Assembly: GCA_038503065.1 (NCBI GenBank)
Contig: JBCAMK010000005.1
Coordinates: forward strand, 2,046,001 to 2,110,000
Source: Paragyromitra xinjiangensis
Lineage: Eukaryota; Ascomycota; Pezizomycetes; Pezizales; Discinaceae
Length of the DNA stretch: 64,000 nucleotides
Direction: 5' to 3'
Position numbers and translations under genes: made by a program
Shown: positions 1-12,899 of the stretch, piece after piece
How positions within the stretch are numbered: position 1 is the stretch's first letter
How the letters are laid out: every line of letters starts with the position of its first letter
Notes under the pieces: model-generated
What the model was told of the DNA's origin: nothing
The model's input: the letters and a program-made list of their open reading frames with translations, nothing else
The model's database searches: none

Positions 1-2
1 GA

Positions 3-707
3 ACCGTATTCATTGCCGTCGGTTCCGCTCTCGCCTTCTTTGCCCTCGCTGTGATCTCCTGGCGTGGCCTTGTCGCTTGGTCTCTCCATCGCTCCGTTAG
101 GCGTGCGGCTGCCCATGTCAACATCTCTGATACTAAGAACCCAATGCTGCGACCTCCTCCTGGCAGTGGATCAGGCGGCTTCTATGCCGGCGCTGGACCA
201 GGTTCCCAGCTCTCGCTCGACCACCTTGCAACGTCTCCACGAACTGCGGCTCGCCCCGACGGCCGACAAATGACGCCTAATTCAAGCCTCTTCTTCTCGC
301 CGACTGCTGGCGCTGGTGCAAACGGTGGAGATCGTCGCTCTGCATATTTACCGGCAGGATATTACGCTTCTGGAGCTCGTGATAGCATGATCATGACGCA
401 AGGCCCCACCAATGCGTCGCATACCCATCTTCATACTCAATCCATTTCATCAAGGTACGGCGGGCGGAATGTTGGTGTTTCACCACCCGGGTCACCATTA
501 ATGGGCCCCACTGGACCGGCGGTGAGAGGAAATAGCAGTCATAGCCATGGCCATAATGGGCCTTATGGAGGAGCGCCGCAGTTGAGGGCGAGTGAGAGTC
601 ATATATCTTTGAGTCTGCCTCCAACCGGGAGGGCACCAAGTGCGTATTTGGAGGATCTTTTTGAGAGCCATCGACAACAACCGGGGCCACAGCATGGGAG
701 GTATTGA
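3..707 (+). CDS. CSI2-like fungal membrane protein, C-terminal part
   Basis: Reading frame open from the window edge to a TGA at 705-707, so the 5' part lies outside. It begins in a hydrophobic membrane segment (TVFIAVGSALAFFALAVISW), followed by the segment RGLVAWSLHRSVRRAA and then about 190 residues of Gly/Ser/Pro/His-rich, low-complexity, presumably cytosolic tail. From memory, the membrane segment plus the LVAWSLHRSV motif is typical of the fungal CSI2 family, single-pass proteins linked to chitin deposition and the cell surface. Only the anchor and tail are visible, so the ectodomain and start codon cannot be checked. No intron is needed in the visible part. Family assignment is moderate; that it is a coding 3' end is fairly sure. 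Confidence 0.6.
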   Translation, partial: TVFIAVGSALAFFALAVISWRGLVAWSLHRSVRRAAAHVNISDTKNPMLRPPPGSGSGGFYAGAGPGSQLSLDHLATSPRTAARPDGRQMTPNSSLFFSPTAGAGANGGDRRSAYLPAGYYASGARDSMIMTQGPTNASHTHLHTQSISSRYGGRNVGVSPPGSPLMGPTGPAVRGNSSHSHGHNGPYGGAPQLRASESHISLSLPPTGRAPSAYLEDLFESHRQQPGPQHGRY

Positions 708-3700
708 TAGTGAGGTTGGTGGCCGCATGTAAAAAGGGAAGGGTGAAGGAAAGGTTCATTTTTCTTAGGTTCAAAAAAGTGTTTTGGCCTGTTCTTTTGA
801 CCTTTGGTCTTGCATGCTGACTTTAACGGTTTTTTGTTATTATTTGTTATCCCCTCTTTCTGGGCCTTTATGTTTATTATTGTCTTTTACCACGGTTGGT
901 GCTTTTTGGGAACGGGCGCTCGTCGATGTTTTATATCTATTTCTTGGTCATTTGTACTTTCTCCCATCCTTCCTAGCCTGAGCACAAACTCAAGCTGGTG
1001 ATTAATATTCCCTTTTCCCCCCCCCATCTTTACTTCTTACCTATTTACCCCTGTTTCTTTTCAACGGAACCGCTGAGCGTGTATTGTCTTGATATCCTGT
1101 GTTCTTTGCTCTTCATTGGTGGGGTATGATATGTCATTAATTTTTAGAGAACGGTAGTGATTATCATTCCTGTGAACTTCGGTTCATTCTGGTCTTACTA
1201 CTTGATTTCATTTTTATTGATTGTGATACGTATATACCTCTATGTGGTTTGGTTTTTTTTTCTTATATCGGTGTTACTTTACTCAACTCGGAGCCCTGTG
1301 AAAGCGCTTTACCAGTAGAATGTATTTACTTATTATTTGTAGTGTATGGGGAAACTGAGATTAAGATGAGGGCAGGTGACTGTGAATTAGATTATTTCTT
1401 TTTGGATCTGTGGTTGGGATTGCATGGGGTTTTGTGGGTTGCATTGTGACTGGAGTTTAATTTAGGTAGCTCCTAGTGTCAATGATCATTCTACATCTTT
1501 GTTTTGTGTCATGGGTGGTGTTTGGGGATCTTATTTTTGTTGTGGCTATTTTGAGAGGGATTGCTTCGGTTATACTAAAGCGAACCTACGTTTTCTACAC
1601 TGATTTTCCTGGTCTGCATAGGCGGATCGGTGGAGGTTTCGCGGCATGCTCGAGTGCCCCCAGTGCTAGGTATATAGATCTAAGCGAACAACTTTATCTA
1701 GGGATTATCGTACTTTAGGAATGATTTTGTGAGAGTACATTATTGTTTGGGGTATAGTTCTCCGTACTAGCTGGATGCTTTGATTAGGCCTTGTGTACGA
1801 CTTTTCCTTATTTGACATAAAACCACCTTTTCTGTATATGTGGTTGGTCTATGTTAGTTACTGAGTCCAACAGATCCGACAAGATATAAGGTCGCCCAAG
1901 AGTTCGGGAAGAAGGTCTAGATTACCAAAGAACATGTAAAAAACCCAAGCGTGTGGCGGGTTCTACTTCCAAGGAAGGAAAGTTAGTGTAGCCTTAGGCT
2001 GCTATGTATACCTATAGTATACCCAGAGACTTGGTTGAGCTTCTTAGTTGGTAGCTGGATAATTTCCTTCATGGGATCTCACTCGTTTGGCGATTCGTGC
2101 AACTTTCTTTGTTCATTTTGTATTTTATGGGGAGAACATCCTTCAGGTGAGAATAAATCCCCACAGGATTAGTTCTTGTTAATCTATTGAGAACACTCAC
2201 TCCGCCCCAGTGAGAGAGATAATCATTTTCATAGATGGGTTCGGGCTTCGGTCACTACTTGCGCCGAGAATAAGTTTTCGTGGCTGAGCCCCCTTTCTCC
2301 GATACAACCATGTGTATACTGTAACCAATGTAACAATGGGGGAACAACTAAGGAACAAAAGACATCACAGATATAAGAAAAGAAAAGAAAAGAATAAGTA
2401 AATATGTATACTTGCTGCAAGGATATTCCCCCGCGCTCGCACCGCCACAACACCACTTATATTCATGTTGCAACATGGAACATGGAAGAAATTGTTCTCG
2501 GGTTTATGGTGCTTTTAAACACAGAAAATAACAGAAATATACCAACCTACTACGAAATGCAAAAAAATGATAAAGTTTAGTACTTTCGTCACACCTGAAA
2601 TATGCCTCAAGCACTATCCCGATACCCCGTTACGTTTTTTGTAGCTTAATTCTCCTCGTATGTCGGCAATGGGCGAATTGTTGCTCCTGAACTGGGGGGT
2701 TGAGGTTTTCTGCTATCTCTTAAGCTAAGTTGGACTAATGGTTGTCGATGAGAGATCATATGGCTGTCTGTGTTGGGGGGTATGTACTTAACATAATAAC
2801 TTCTACATAATAAAAAGCCTACAAGGCTGAGCAGATCACATTCTTAGGTTCGTCGGATTTACCGGCAAATAAATTTGTAGGCTCTTAAATTCACAACCGC
2901 GAGAATTCAGAACTGGTATCGGTACGCGGTGACCTCGAAATTCGGGTAGGGGCCACGCTAAGGATTAAGTATTAGTAACTAGACTGTCAGAAAGCTTGTC
3001 CGATAGCCAAGCCAGGGTGCGGTAATAAAATTCCCAAGCCGTCTTTCCGACACGACTTACTACTAAACTTAGTAGGGAACTGTAGGATTACAAAACCAGC
3101 AAGATCCCAAGCTATAGAGCCGGCCCCTTTCGGCACAAATTGCGTGGTAGCGCCGGGTAGTGTGTGGCCGGTATTGATTGGCGGGGTTATGGAATGAAGA
3201 AGCGATTACTCTACATAGTGGAGAATGGCCGAGCGAACGGATCATCCTAACTCAGTCTCAGACTAACCGAAGAAAAGTAAAATAGAGGTATTTTCCGTGT
3301 CAGTCTACATTGGCACTTGAATCTTTCAGTGATTAGAATAAGTCTCGAGGCGCCTAGCAGCTAAAAGAATTCAGAAGATAAACGGGTTATGAAGTTGGTA
3401 ACGGCATATTATGTTTCTTGTATGCTTCTCGAATCCTACTTAGCAGTGATGGGGTCCCGACATCGTGGTAATGGTAATAACATATTATGGGTTCCTTGAT
3501 GCTGCATACCCGAAACCCCCTTCCCTACCTTTCATTCTTGGTTTTGAAAAGATTCTCTGAAGATCACCGGTATTCTCTCCATTACCAGTACCCAGATCAT
3601 ATACAGTGTCTGTATTTACCCGAAAAGGTTGCACGAGAATCGTGGAAACTTTGTCTTTAATTTCTATGGATATTTGAGGATGATTCCCCACCTATTGATA

Positions 3701-4521
3701 CAGAACGAGAAGCCCTGAGTAGGATATGGCCTATACCCATTAGCAGGTATTTCCTCCTAGGACCCTACGGTATTCAAGTAAAGTTTGAGAAAGTACAATC
3801 TTATCATTTATATAAATGGAGTGGGGATTGAAGGTGTATGCAACTAGTATTTACTTAATGATGTCTCTCGATTCTGGGTTGACATTACGCGGACGTGACT
3901 ATCACCTGTAGCCAAAACGCTGTGATGGGTTCTAAACGGGCGGGAAGCCTCATAAATTCGTGAAAATCGGTAGATCCGGTGGGCAATAGCTAGAGGCCTA
4001 GGCCTAGGGCCTGCAGTGGCGATCATTACCTGGCGGCCAACCGGCGGAAGCTTATTTTTCTGATAGGTCTCGATGTCCGGAGGGGACATAGGTGTGCTTT
4101 TTCTTTTCTTCTTCTTGACTAGGGAAAATGTTATGAGGTGAAGGAACGGATAAACGCATCCGAGTGTCGATTCATCGATGATTCTACGAACGATAAGCTG
4201 CCACCAGAGCACCTAACGTTAGCATTGGGAAATCGGTTCACATCGTTGGCAGTTTGTCCCATTGCAACGAAAATCAATTTTTATAACAAAGTTAATTTTA
4301 AATGACAGTGAATTCCATCAACCAATAAGTTAGCCAATAAATTAACCTCCTACCACTCGCACCTTGTAGAAACCATCTCAGTCGCTGCCCCTCTGTTTAT
4401 ATACCCACCAAGATCACTAAGCATCAGGAAGATAATATCCACCGATTATTACTATCAAACACAGGATATTAGTAACTGTCCAAGTTCTATTCTCAGAAGG
4501 GAGAGGAGGTTACTGACCTAT
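708..4521. other. 3.8 kb intergenic region, AT-rich
   Basis: The first few hundred bases are T-rich and presumably hold the 3' UTR of the upstream gene. The rest has stops in all frames, no long coding-like frame, no clear terminal repeats and no recognisable RNA gene. Short A/G runs occur near 2378-2395. It may be decayed transposon sequence, but no family can be named. Confidence 0.5.
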
Positions 4522-5088
4522 CTAGCTAGTCCAAAGCTCGAAACAGTTGATAGCTTGGGAGTTGAAGCATCCAACGGGAGTCTCGTATCCGGCAGAGTAG
4601 GCATAAGTTCCGCACCAGTCACTACCAGAAAGCCTGGAGAAGTCCAAGTGCTCGTTGTTCCTCAGACCGCGGTAGGAGATACCAACAGAGTAGTAGTTGA
4701 TAGTGCCGTAGTTGTGGTTTCCGTAAATGACATCGTCGAACCAAGCTCCGTTTCCGCCACACCAGTCCTGGGCGAACATTCCGATACCGATATTGGCATA
4801 CCCTTGACGCTTCCTGGAGCTCGTGGCGGGGCTAGCAATCTGGGCACGGACCCAGTGGAAAGCATCGGAGCCTTCGGTGAAATAGTAACCACCATCGGCT
4901 TCCTTCGTGGCATCGCCGGGGATTGGTCCATGGATATCGATGCCACGTTCCTTGCAAATTGCAATGGGGTCACCATTGACTTTGGTCAAGTCAACTGGGG
5001 CAATAGCGTCTGCCACTGGTGCGGGCACCGCAACGCCAAAGGCGCTAGCGGCGAGGAAAGTTGCGATAACGAAGACTTTGGCCAACAT
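4522..5088 (-). CDS. small secreted cysteine-containing protein with probable Kex2 site
   Basis: Single-exon frame of 188 residues. The N-terminus is a convincing signal peptide (charged LAK, hydrophobic VFVIATFLAASAFGVA, then AVPAP as a likely cleavage region). A probable pro-region of about 70 residues ends in SRKR (residues 91-94), a typical Kex2 dibasic site. The predicted mature part is 94 residues starting QGYANIG and holds four cysteines (110, 159, 174, 182), enough for two disulfides; it is rich in Gly, Tyr and Asn with two DWCG motifs. A TATA box lies 131 bases upstream. I do not recognise the family. It is the only convincing gene between 708 and 12,899, a setting often seen for lineage-specific secreted or effector-like proteins, but a function is not shown by the sequence. 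Confidence 0.75.
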   Translation of the reverse strand: MLAKVFVIATFLAASAFGVAVPAPVADAIAPVDLTKVNGDPIAICKERGIDIHGPIPGDATKEADGGYYFTEGSDAFHWVRAQIASPATSSRKRQGYANIGIGMFAQDWCGGNGAWFDDVIYGNHNYGTINYYSVGISYRGLRNNEHLDFSRLSGSDWCGTYAYSAGYETPVGCFNSQAINCFELWTS

Positions 5089-5218
5089 TTTGAGTCGTGG
5101 AGAAGAAGCTAGTGGAAGCTTAAGTTGGATAGAAAGAAGTAGGAGATTGCTTGGTAGTTATGGAAGCTTCGAACTGTGGTGAGCTGGTGGTTTTGCAAGA
5201 TGAAGGGGAAGTGCGTCC

Positions 5219-5226
5219 CTTTTATA
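5219..5226 (-). promoter_or_regulatory. TATA box of the secreted-protein gene
   Basis: Minus-strand TATAAAAG, 131 bases before the ATG at 5088. Position and sequence fit a strong regulated promoter; no other TATA is as close to this start. Confidence 0.55.
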
Positions 5227-5970
5227 TTGAGGAGGATGCTATTCCGTTGCTATCAAGGGACCGATTGGAAGCTTTAGTGATCCGTGACTTGCCCGAATAG
5301 CCACTTGAGATGATTAGAGTTATAGCTAGGATCGAAAAAAATACCCTGATCATGAGTGGTATCAGTAAGCAGCTAATTACTGCGCATTTGTGACGGAAAA
5401 AATAGCTAGATGCATGGGGCTAACTTAGAGAAAACAATATAGTTCCAGGAAATATCCCCTGCCCCCACAGCCCTATTGCTCACGGTAAATATTTTCCCGG
5501 TCTCCATGGTTAGAAAGGTGAATCGAGTGTGCTTACAGAGATGGTACCTTGCTGATTAGTACTTGTGGCGGGCTATGAGTACCTGAAAACAAGGGTACGG
5601 CCCCGCCCACCAAAGCACCTTAGTGAGTAGCACCTAGGCCAAGGTGTAGCTTTCAGGCACCTACTTAGATCTACTGAAGAGTTTATCCCCTGAGGACTAT
5701 TCATTGTGGACATCGTCTCCATCCAGTTCCCTAGATCACAAAATATGTTGTAAGTCATCTTTGTTGGCCCCAGGCCCTCTACACAGACGATTGAGACTAT
5801 TTCCTTCAGTAGTGGATCTTTCCGTTTCTAACCTCTTTAAGTGCTTACTCTCTCTCTTTCGGGGTCAGATTTTCGTTAAATTCTTGGGGCAAGAAATTTC
5901 GTTACACGTGTGCATGCAACCCATATGCATAGGTTATGGCACTACGACCCCACCCTGCTCTAATAACTCC

Positions 5971-6139
5971 TACAGTCGTTCACGGGGTGACGGCGAATCC
6001 TGTCTGATGGCGAACAGGGGTTATGCGCAGTATATTTCAGTACGGATTTGCTAAGCTGTCAATTTTCTCGGGCGTTTGTTGGCCAAAAACCCCTGTTCGC
6101 CATCAGACAGGATTCGCCGTCACCCCGTGAGTGACTGTA
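5971..6139. mobile_element. palindromic MITE-like element 1
   Basis: Arms at about 5971-6022 and 6088-6139 are inverted copies over 52 bases with only two adjacent mismatches, separated by a 65-base loop. Both ends read TA then CAGTC, so the element can be described as flanked by a TA target duplication with termini starting CAGTC, as in Tc1/mariner/pogo-derived MITEs. No coding capacity. The superfamily assignment rests only on the TA flanks. Confidence 0.7.
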
Positions 6140-9100
6140 GGTAAGTAAGAAAACCTGTTGTGGCCATGTAACGTGGCGTGTCATTCTCCCATCCCCCTGG
6201 CATCTAGACTAAACCATGACCTCAAGTAACGACAATATAATTCACGAAGAGGTTTAGCCTGTGGTGCCGACGATTTCTCTATAGAGTATAGTGTAGAATT
6301 TTTTTCCTCACTATACGGGATGTGGACTGCTTATTAGATAATTGATACGGCTGAGCCTCTACTGTAAGCTGATTTATAAGTTGGATACCTGCGCTGTAAT
6401 ACCTAAATAACCACTCATCCCAAAGGGGTAAGTTTGATTGGACTAGAATCAGGACTTGGTCGGTATCGGCCTAATTATTATCGATTTGTATTCTGTGGAA
6501 TGTAGATTTAGGAGTTTAGCTAACCCCAACGCGCTTGAGACCCTGTGAACGTCTTGTATTGTAGTAATTTTGATTGGCCCTGGACTTCTGACCTTCAGAC
6601 TTGTAATTCTATAGGCGTGACTGTATTTCGATGGGTTTTCTCGCGTCAAGAATAGAAAGCTTATTTCTTTTCAAAGTTGTGGTTGCTGGTTCCATTGGAC
6701 TAGAGCTTGTGAAGATTCGTACTGGTGAGGCCCAACCACACCCACATCCAGTTACGTGGCCGCGGGTCAATAATTAACCGTCTAAGCGGAGGCTTGGTCG
6801 CAAGCTGAACCAATGATCACGCTACAGTTGGAATCCCTGATCGATTGTTAGTAGCACGATTCTGTCGATCAATTCCAGGCTTTTAATTGCGGCACTTAGG
6901 TACCTTAGAGGCACATAATATAATTCCTAGTAGTTTCCTGTCGCAGAATGGGTTAAATAACTTGGCTTGGACAAGTATAAGCTCTATCTCTTTACTGGTA
7001 AGATATGGCCTAGGAAGACTATTTCAGGAACCCGCACATCCAGAATCAGTGAATCAGGAAGCCCTTTCCAAGTCTGAGCAATTGTAATATTTCCTTGTTT
7101 GGCGAGTCGCCGCTTCACCAAGTTCGAATTCTGTTAAGGACCAGGGTGCGTTGTTCCTTGACCAATTAGACACCCAAGACTCATTAAAACTGGGAATCCT
7201 GGTTCTTAGATTTATGCGTTGATTCCATGTTTTCCTGGAAACTGTTAGATGGAATCAAGGGTATCCTATTTCCTTGGGGTTTCTTCTCCGATCTTACTGT
7301 GTTATCACGCTCCAGTTTCTTTATTATCAATCATTAGTTCAAGCTTGCTCACGACGAACTGTAATGAGTGGGTGTAGCCAGGTGGGCTAATATCCGCCTA
7401 AGCGCGGAGCTGTCATAAGTAATCTAACTGCACTCTTTTGCCACCATAGATCCTGTCGCTAGTTTATGCTTTAATGGGAGTTTAAAGTTTGTGAGTTGCT
7501 TGTTCCCTGGTAGGTATACGTAGATGCGTGTATGAATCACCAATCAATCGACCAACCAATTCCTTGGTAGGTATATTGCTTTCATTCGCTTATGATCATT
7601 GCATATGCCCTGCCACAATCAACAAGGATAGGGTACGGAGAAACTTCCGCTTCCAATTCCCAGAACTAAATTGTAGTGCTCCTAGAACCGGGTACAGAGA
7701 CTCGGTTGATTAACCTTTGTAAACCCTCAATATATAAGCGGGATGGGTCGATGAAGTACATAGCTGGGGTTGCAGTTAGAGTAGTGAATTACTCATGCGA
7801 TAAAAGTTCCTAATGACCATGGCAAGAGTATCAGTTCGGATTGTAAGTTGAGTCTTGGGTCGGTAGTTGATATGCATAATGGGCCCACATAGTGTCTTAC
7901 GGCTTCCTCCGAGGAGTAAGGATCTGCCTGTCCCAGCCCCATAGTCTACTCCATGTGGGTTTTCATTTTATTGGCACGGCTGGCTATACTTGCCCAACCC
8001 TACATGAATTCTAGCAGACTCTTGAGTGCAGCCCTTGTAGCCGCTATTGGATCGAGCCGGTGCGTACCTTGTTGGCCACGAAACATCAATCATTAGGGGA
8101 AATTGAAATCGAAAAGAAAGGAAAGAAAAATTAGCGCATATTCATTACAGGCAATGGCTATCCTTTCGGGACCTCAATAGAAAAAGCTGAGTCTATTCAC
8201 ACGATGTCACTCGTTGACTAATCCTAATTACATGTACTATCCCATAGTCCGGTGAAGTTGACCCCCAGTGGGGGCCATTGTTTACTCACTCTTCATTAGC
8301 TATTTTTTTTTTCAATTAACTATGCGTTGAGCCGCTGCCACTTGGGAGGTCAGCATTTTCTACTAGATTATAGGATAGCAAAAGTACGACTGTATTCTTC
8401 AGCCCCGAACCAGATCCCTGAAATAAAGGGGCAAACCTTTTCAGCATGAGAAGATTTATGAGACAAATTTCCATGTTTTGCTATCCCGATATTCCGGATA
8501 CAAAGGCTTCTGTGAATTGCTGCACGGGAAGGATCATTTTCTGGTCGTGGCAGTGCCGTAGCCCCCGCCACGGTTAAAACGGCAGACCCGGTGAACGCGA
8601 GATCAAAATCTACTCAAGATGGCTTTGGGCAGAAGGTGGTGAGACGATAGTTACCGTTTCTGCTGCATACCAAAGGATAAACGTCACCTGTTTGAATCAA
8701 CTGAGCGGTTAGAACGGGGTTTTTACTGGCTACGAGCTTGTATCTCGATATTATTGCTCGATTTGATTGCTTTTCTAATTTTCTGCCACCAAAAGACCCC
8801 CAGTTCAAGATCCTCGTTGTCTGCAGGGCTGCAAGGATGAAATCCAAAGCTTAACCAACGTCAACGTAGCACAATAACTATCCCCAATCGGTCCAGCGTC
8901 GTCACCCTCAAGCTACTCTAATTGCTCACAGACATGGCAACGGCCTCAAATCGCATCCTGAGCTTGACTGCAGCAAAGACATTTCAATACTAGTCCTAGC
9001 CTCCTGAATGCCAAAAAGCTTAACTGTGACCTGCACACCTTTTAATTCGTATCTTATGAGTCAGTCCACAGAATCTTGATATAAACACGTTCCACCGCGT

Positions 9101-9931
9101 CGCCAGAGCTAGCTTAGTGCTTATTTTTGCGGAGTCTTCATAAGGCATCCAAGATCAAAAGCTCACCAAATGTGTTCGGTTCTCACAGGCTGAAGTAGTG
9201 ACACCGATTCCGAGATCTACCTCTGCCGTGCTTGGCTTACTTCGGTTTTACTGTATTAGTGTGGGCAGCTAGGCATCCGTCTTGGCTTAGCCCTGCAGAG
9301 CCACACCTTAACCTGACTGGTATCCGTATCTAGAGTACTTTCTCTGGTTCTGCTTAGGACCCTTTTCATTTACTGAAATCCATTTGTCGATTGTTAATCC
9401 CGAAATTACATTCAACTAATTTTTAAACTAATAACCGAAGGTATTATTCACTACTACGCACAAGGAACAAGTCGATTTTTGTACGACCGGAAATCCCCGA
9501 AACCGGCATCCCAATAAATAGTACATATCTACAGGAACTTCCCCTCCATGCAGACATCATGATCTCCTTGGCTCCAGAGAATCGGATTGATAGCCAAAAA
9601 CTAGAATCTGACTTAGATAATCGATTGCTGCAAGGGGTAAGCCTGATGCATATGACGAATAGGGGTGCAGATGCATTAGCTCTTAGCATAGGGATCCAGT
9701 TGAAGCTTATCTAAGACTTTCATGCCCTACCAGTTTACCCAGACCAATACCAGAGGGTTTGGTGTCCTCGTTTGATTAAGCATATTTATTAGCTTGGGAG
9801 AATTGTGGGTCCCGGGGATCCCGCCTTTTGTGACAATGAAGTTTTGGCCTAGAGTGTTGCCTATAGCTGCTGCGCACCAGTGCGCAGTATGGGCTGGGCA
9901 CGAGGCTAGTGTTGCCCCCCATGCAGAGTTC

Positions 9932-10065
9932 TACTTGTCCTCCACCACCATAAGAACCGGAAAACAGGGGGGTGTGGCTTTGTATGCTACGGGATTGCGC
10001 TCAGACTTCCCAACATACAAAGCCACGCCCCCCTGTTTTCCGGTTCTTATGGTGGAGGACAAGTA
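9932..10065. mobile_element. palindromic MITE-like element 2
   Basis: Arms at about 9931-9986 and 10014-10066 are inverted copies differing by one transition and one 3-base indel, with a loop of about 27 bases. Ends are TA then CTTGTCCTCC, again consistent with a TA target duplication. Different termini from the element near 6 kb, so a separate family. It would fold into a near-perfect hairpin if transcribed. No coding capacity. Confidence 0.7.
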
Positions 10066-11270
10066 GTTTACACGCGGAGACGAATCCCGAGCGAAAAGAG
10101 CAGGGCTAGAGCTCAGGAAATATGTCACTCCAAAAGCTACCTTGTGGCTGCCCCAACATTGCTACCCCCTTCTCTAATTCTATGTTCGCGATCCAACCCA
10201 GGGAAGAATCGCTTCACTTTATCCCAAATTGGGTCAATTTCCAATTTCCTAAACTTCCCGGACCCACTAGCTAATGACAGCAAACCGCGAGGTCAGCGAG
10301 ACTAAAACCTTCTAGAAGATACTCTCATATTACCATCACCTCTGTGGCATCGTCGAACCTAGTACTGTTGGAGAATTTCCCGATGCCCCGAGCCATCTGT
10401 AGCAAGTAATGGTGCTAGCAGTGGTTGTAAGTGAGGCCCACTACTACCACTGAAAGTGTACTACGAACCTTAAAGAGTATACAGTTAGTGGGGCTTCTGA
10501 CTTCTTGAGTTTAGAATCCCTATCTATGCCGGAGCTGTTGCCTAGGCTCAAATGGGATGTTAGATATTGTCACCGTGAGTGATTGTCGACCCCCTGCTGT
10601 AATCTCGTCCTCGGTGTTTTGGACCCTATCTCTACTGTGGATGTCACCGCCTGCTTTTCTTTTTGGATACTTTGACTTTAAATTGGGAATTTTTTCGTAG
10701 TATCTACCGCCAATGTTAAGGGGAAAAAAATCCCTTGGGTGGGTTGAATTGGGGTTGGCTCTGTCTGTCAACAAACGAAAATTGAAGAATGCTCTTGGGC
10801 TTTTTCTCCTTCAATTGCCTATTCCGTTTCTCTAGTGCCCACAACCCACTCCTGAGTAGTCTTGCCTCACGACAATAGATACTTATTAGTCATAGTGATT
10901 ACTCTGCTATAGGGGTTATGAACGGTACCACGGTAGATGAGTGGTTTATGCTAGTGATTTCAACAGCCATCGTGATGACTTACTAAACACATTCTCGCAG
11001 AGGGTTCTGGCTCAGGAGATCTTCGGAGATAGGCGATATCCTCAGCACGGGTTGCTTTGAGGTGCATGCTAAACTTATTACTGAAGACGTAATGGGTATC
11101 GAAACTTTTACCATAACGTTCAACCAGGCCACCAACCTCGCGATATCGCGATCTACTAAACACTTTAGAAAAATATTTAGCCCAGATTACTGTCAACTGT
11201 GTCCACCCCTTGTGACAATCGCATGATCCCGAAGACCCTAAAAGGGATCTCGGATGACTGGCTATGAAAG

Positions 11271-11379
11271 TAATGATTATGAAAGTATTACAATCTGGGT
11301 GGTTGGACGTACTTAATGACAAGTCTATATCTAATGATTATGGAAGTACCATAACTCAAGCAGTTGGATGTACTTAATA
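11271..11379 (+). repeat. diverged direct repeat, 61-base period
   Basis: Copies at 11271-11317 and 11332-11379 both begin TAATGATTATG, pass through a shared GTTGGA-GTACTTAAT block and differ at scattered bases. Two copies only. Probably an old local duplication. Confidence 0.5.
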
Positions 11380-12899
11380 AATTTATCATCATCACCATCT
11401 GAAAGCGATTGAAAGCGATTGAAATCTTTGTAGATTCAAACACATCAACGAACATACCGAAGATTGATTAATATAAATGATGACTGATACATAGCGGGTA
11501 GACCCAATTTATCGGCTACGGGACCAACAATTGATGTATATGATATACACGGTAGATTGATTAGCTAGCTAAAGCATGCTGATAAAAAGTGAGGCTAAGA
11601 GTGATAAAACGTCTTGGGCACAATTAACTAAACGTGAGGACGGCACAAAAAAAATAGATTCAATGACGGAAGTAGCTAGTGTAGCCAACTATAGTTGTGT
11701 CGTCACCTTAATTTGCGTTTTAGTTTTGACACATTTTGTTTAGATATTCCTGCGAGTGTCTTGGTAATCAGATCTCGGTAATTTTTTCCCTATAAGCTCC
11801 ATCGGCAAGGAGATGCAGACATCCGCGGAGGAACAAGGCTAGCACAACGTGGCAATCAGGAATGTTGGACAACATCTTTTGAATGCCGGTACCGATGAAA
11901 AAGACCCAGGATTTGCACAAGGAAGATGACGTTCGAGGTGCCAGGTGCAAAATCAAACGGTCTTAAAAGTGCCGAAAATGGGAATCAGAATGTCATTCTT
12001 GGGATTTGTGTTCCACAGGGCTTTTTTGTATTACTCAAGTAGGTAGGCTGATTCAAACCCTGATGGGATGGATTGTGAATGTGCTGATTCCCATGAGAAC
12101 ATGTGATGGATGGGTGGCGCTTTGTCAGCGTGTCACAGATGGGGCGGATAAAGTAGGAATGACCCGCCCGGATGATATGGCGCGAGTGAGAGGTTGTGAT
12201 AGCAACTACCGTTTTCCTCCATTTTCGAGTATGTACTGTCTTCTTGCATGAGTCAAAGTTCCTTCCGAAGCAGTGTGCTCGTTTCCTAGGGTAAGTGCCT
12301 GGAGACAGGGGTATGAGTCTGACCAACCAAACCGTGAAGCACTGTCACAGGGCGAATCGAAAGCTGTTGCTACCAAAAGGTGTTTTTGGGTACTTACGGT
12401 AGGCCCTAGCACGTCGTCTGTGTGACTCTATCACAGGTGTCATTGGAAATATATTCCTATTGCTGTAAGATGGCTTATTGCATTTAAAACATGGGAGTTG
12501 ATTTGTGCTTCTAGTCATTTACCTTCCAGCTCATCATTTTATCTTCGAAAAACGGTTGACGAACTGTTAACGTGTGCTCTGTCCTAGTAAAACCCTCAGT
12601 GTGTACCAGGCCGATCTATAAAGAGAGTCTCTGAACATCAAAGTGCTGATCCATTTCGCTTGTGAAATCCCATGTTTCAAACCCGCCAGCCCAGCCCAGC
12701 CAAATCGCAATGCTCCAACAAACCCACCAACACAAAGGACCCAAGTTAAAGTTATAAAAGCCTCCCCTAAACCTAGAAACAAACCCCAGAAAAGAGAGAG
12801 AAAAAGTCTAACATGTTGCTTCAAGTATTCTTCCTTACACACTCCATCACCGGAATCAATATGGTCATCAAAACCCCAACCGCTTGCAAAAATCTAGCC

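Larger units (their letters stand above)
5089..12899. other. 7.8 kb gene-poor region with short repeats
   Basis: No frame here looks coding: the longest open stretches are about 60-120 codons, without family motifs and with stops dense around them. It contains the promoter of the secreted protein, two palindromic MITE-like elements (5971-6139 and 9932-10065) and a diverged direct repeat (11271-11379). The rest is probably old, decayed mobile DNA or spacer. Confidence 0.5.
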
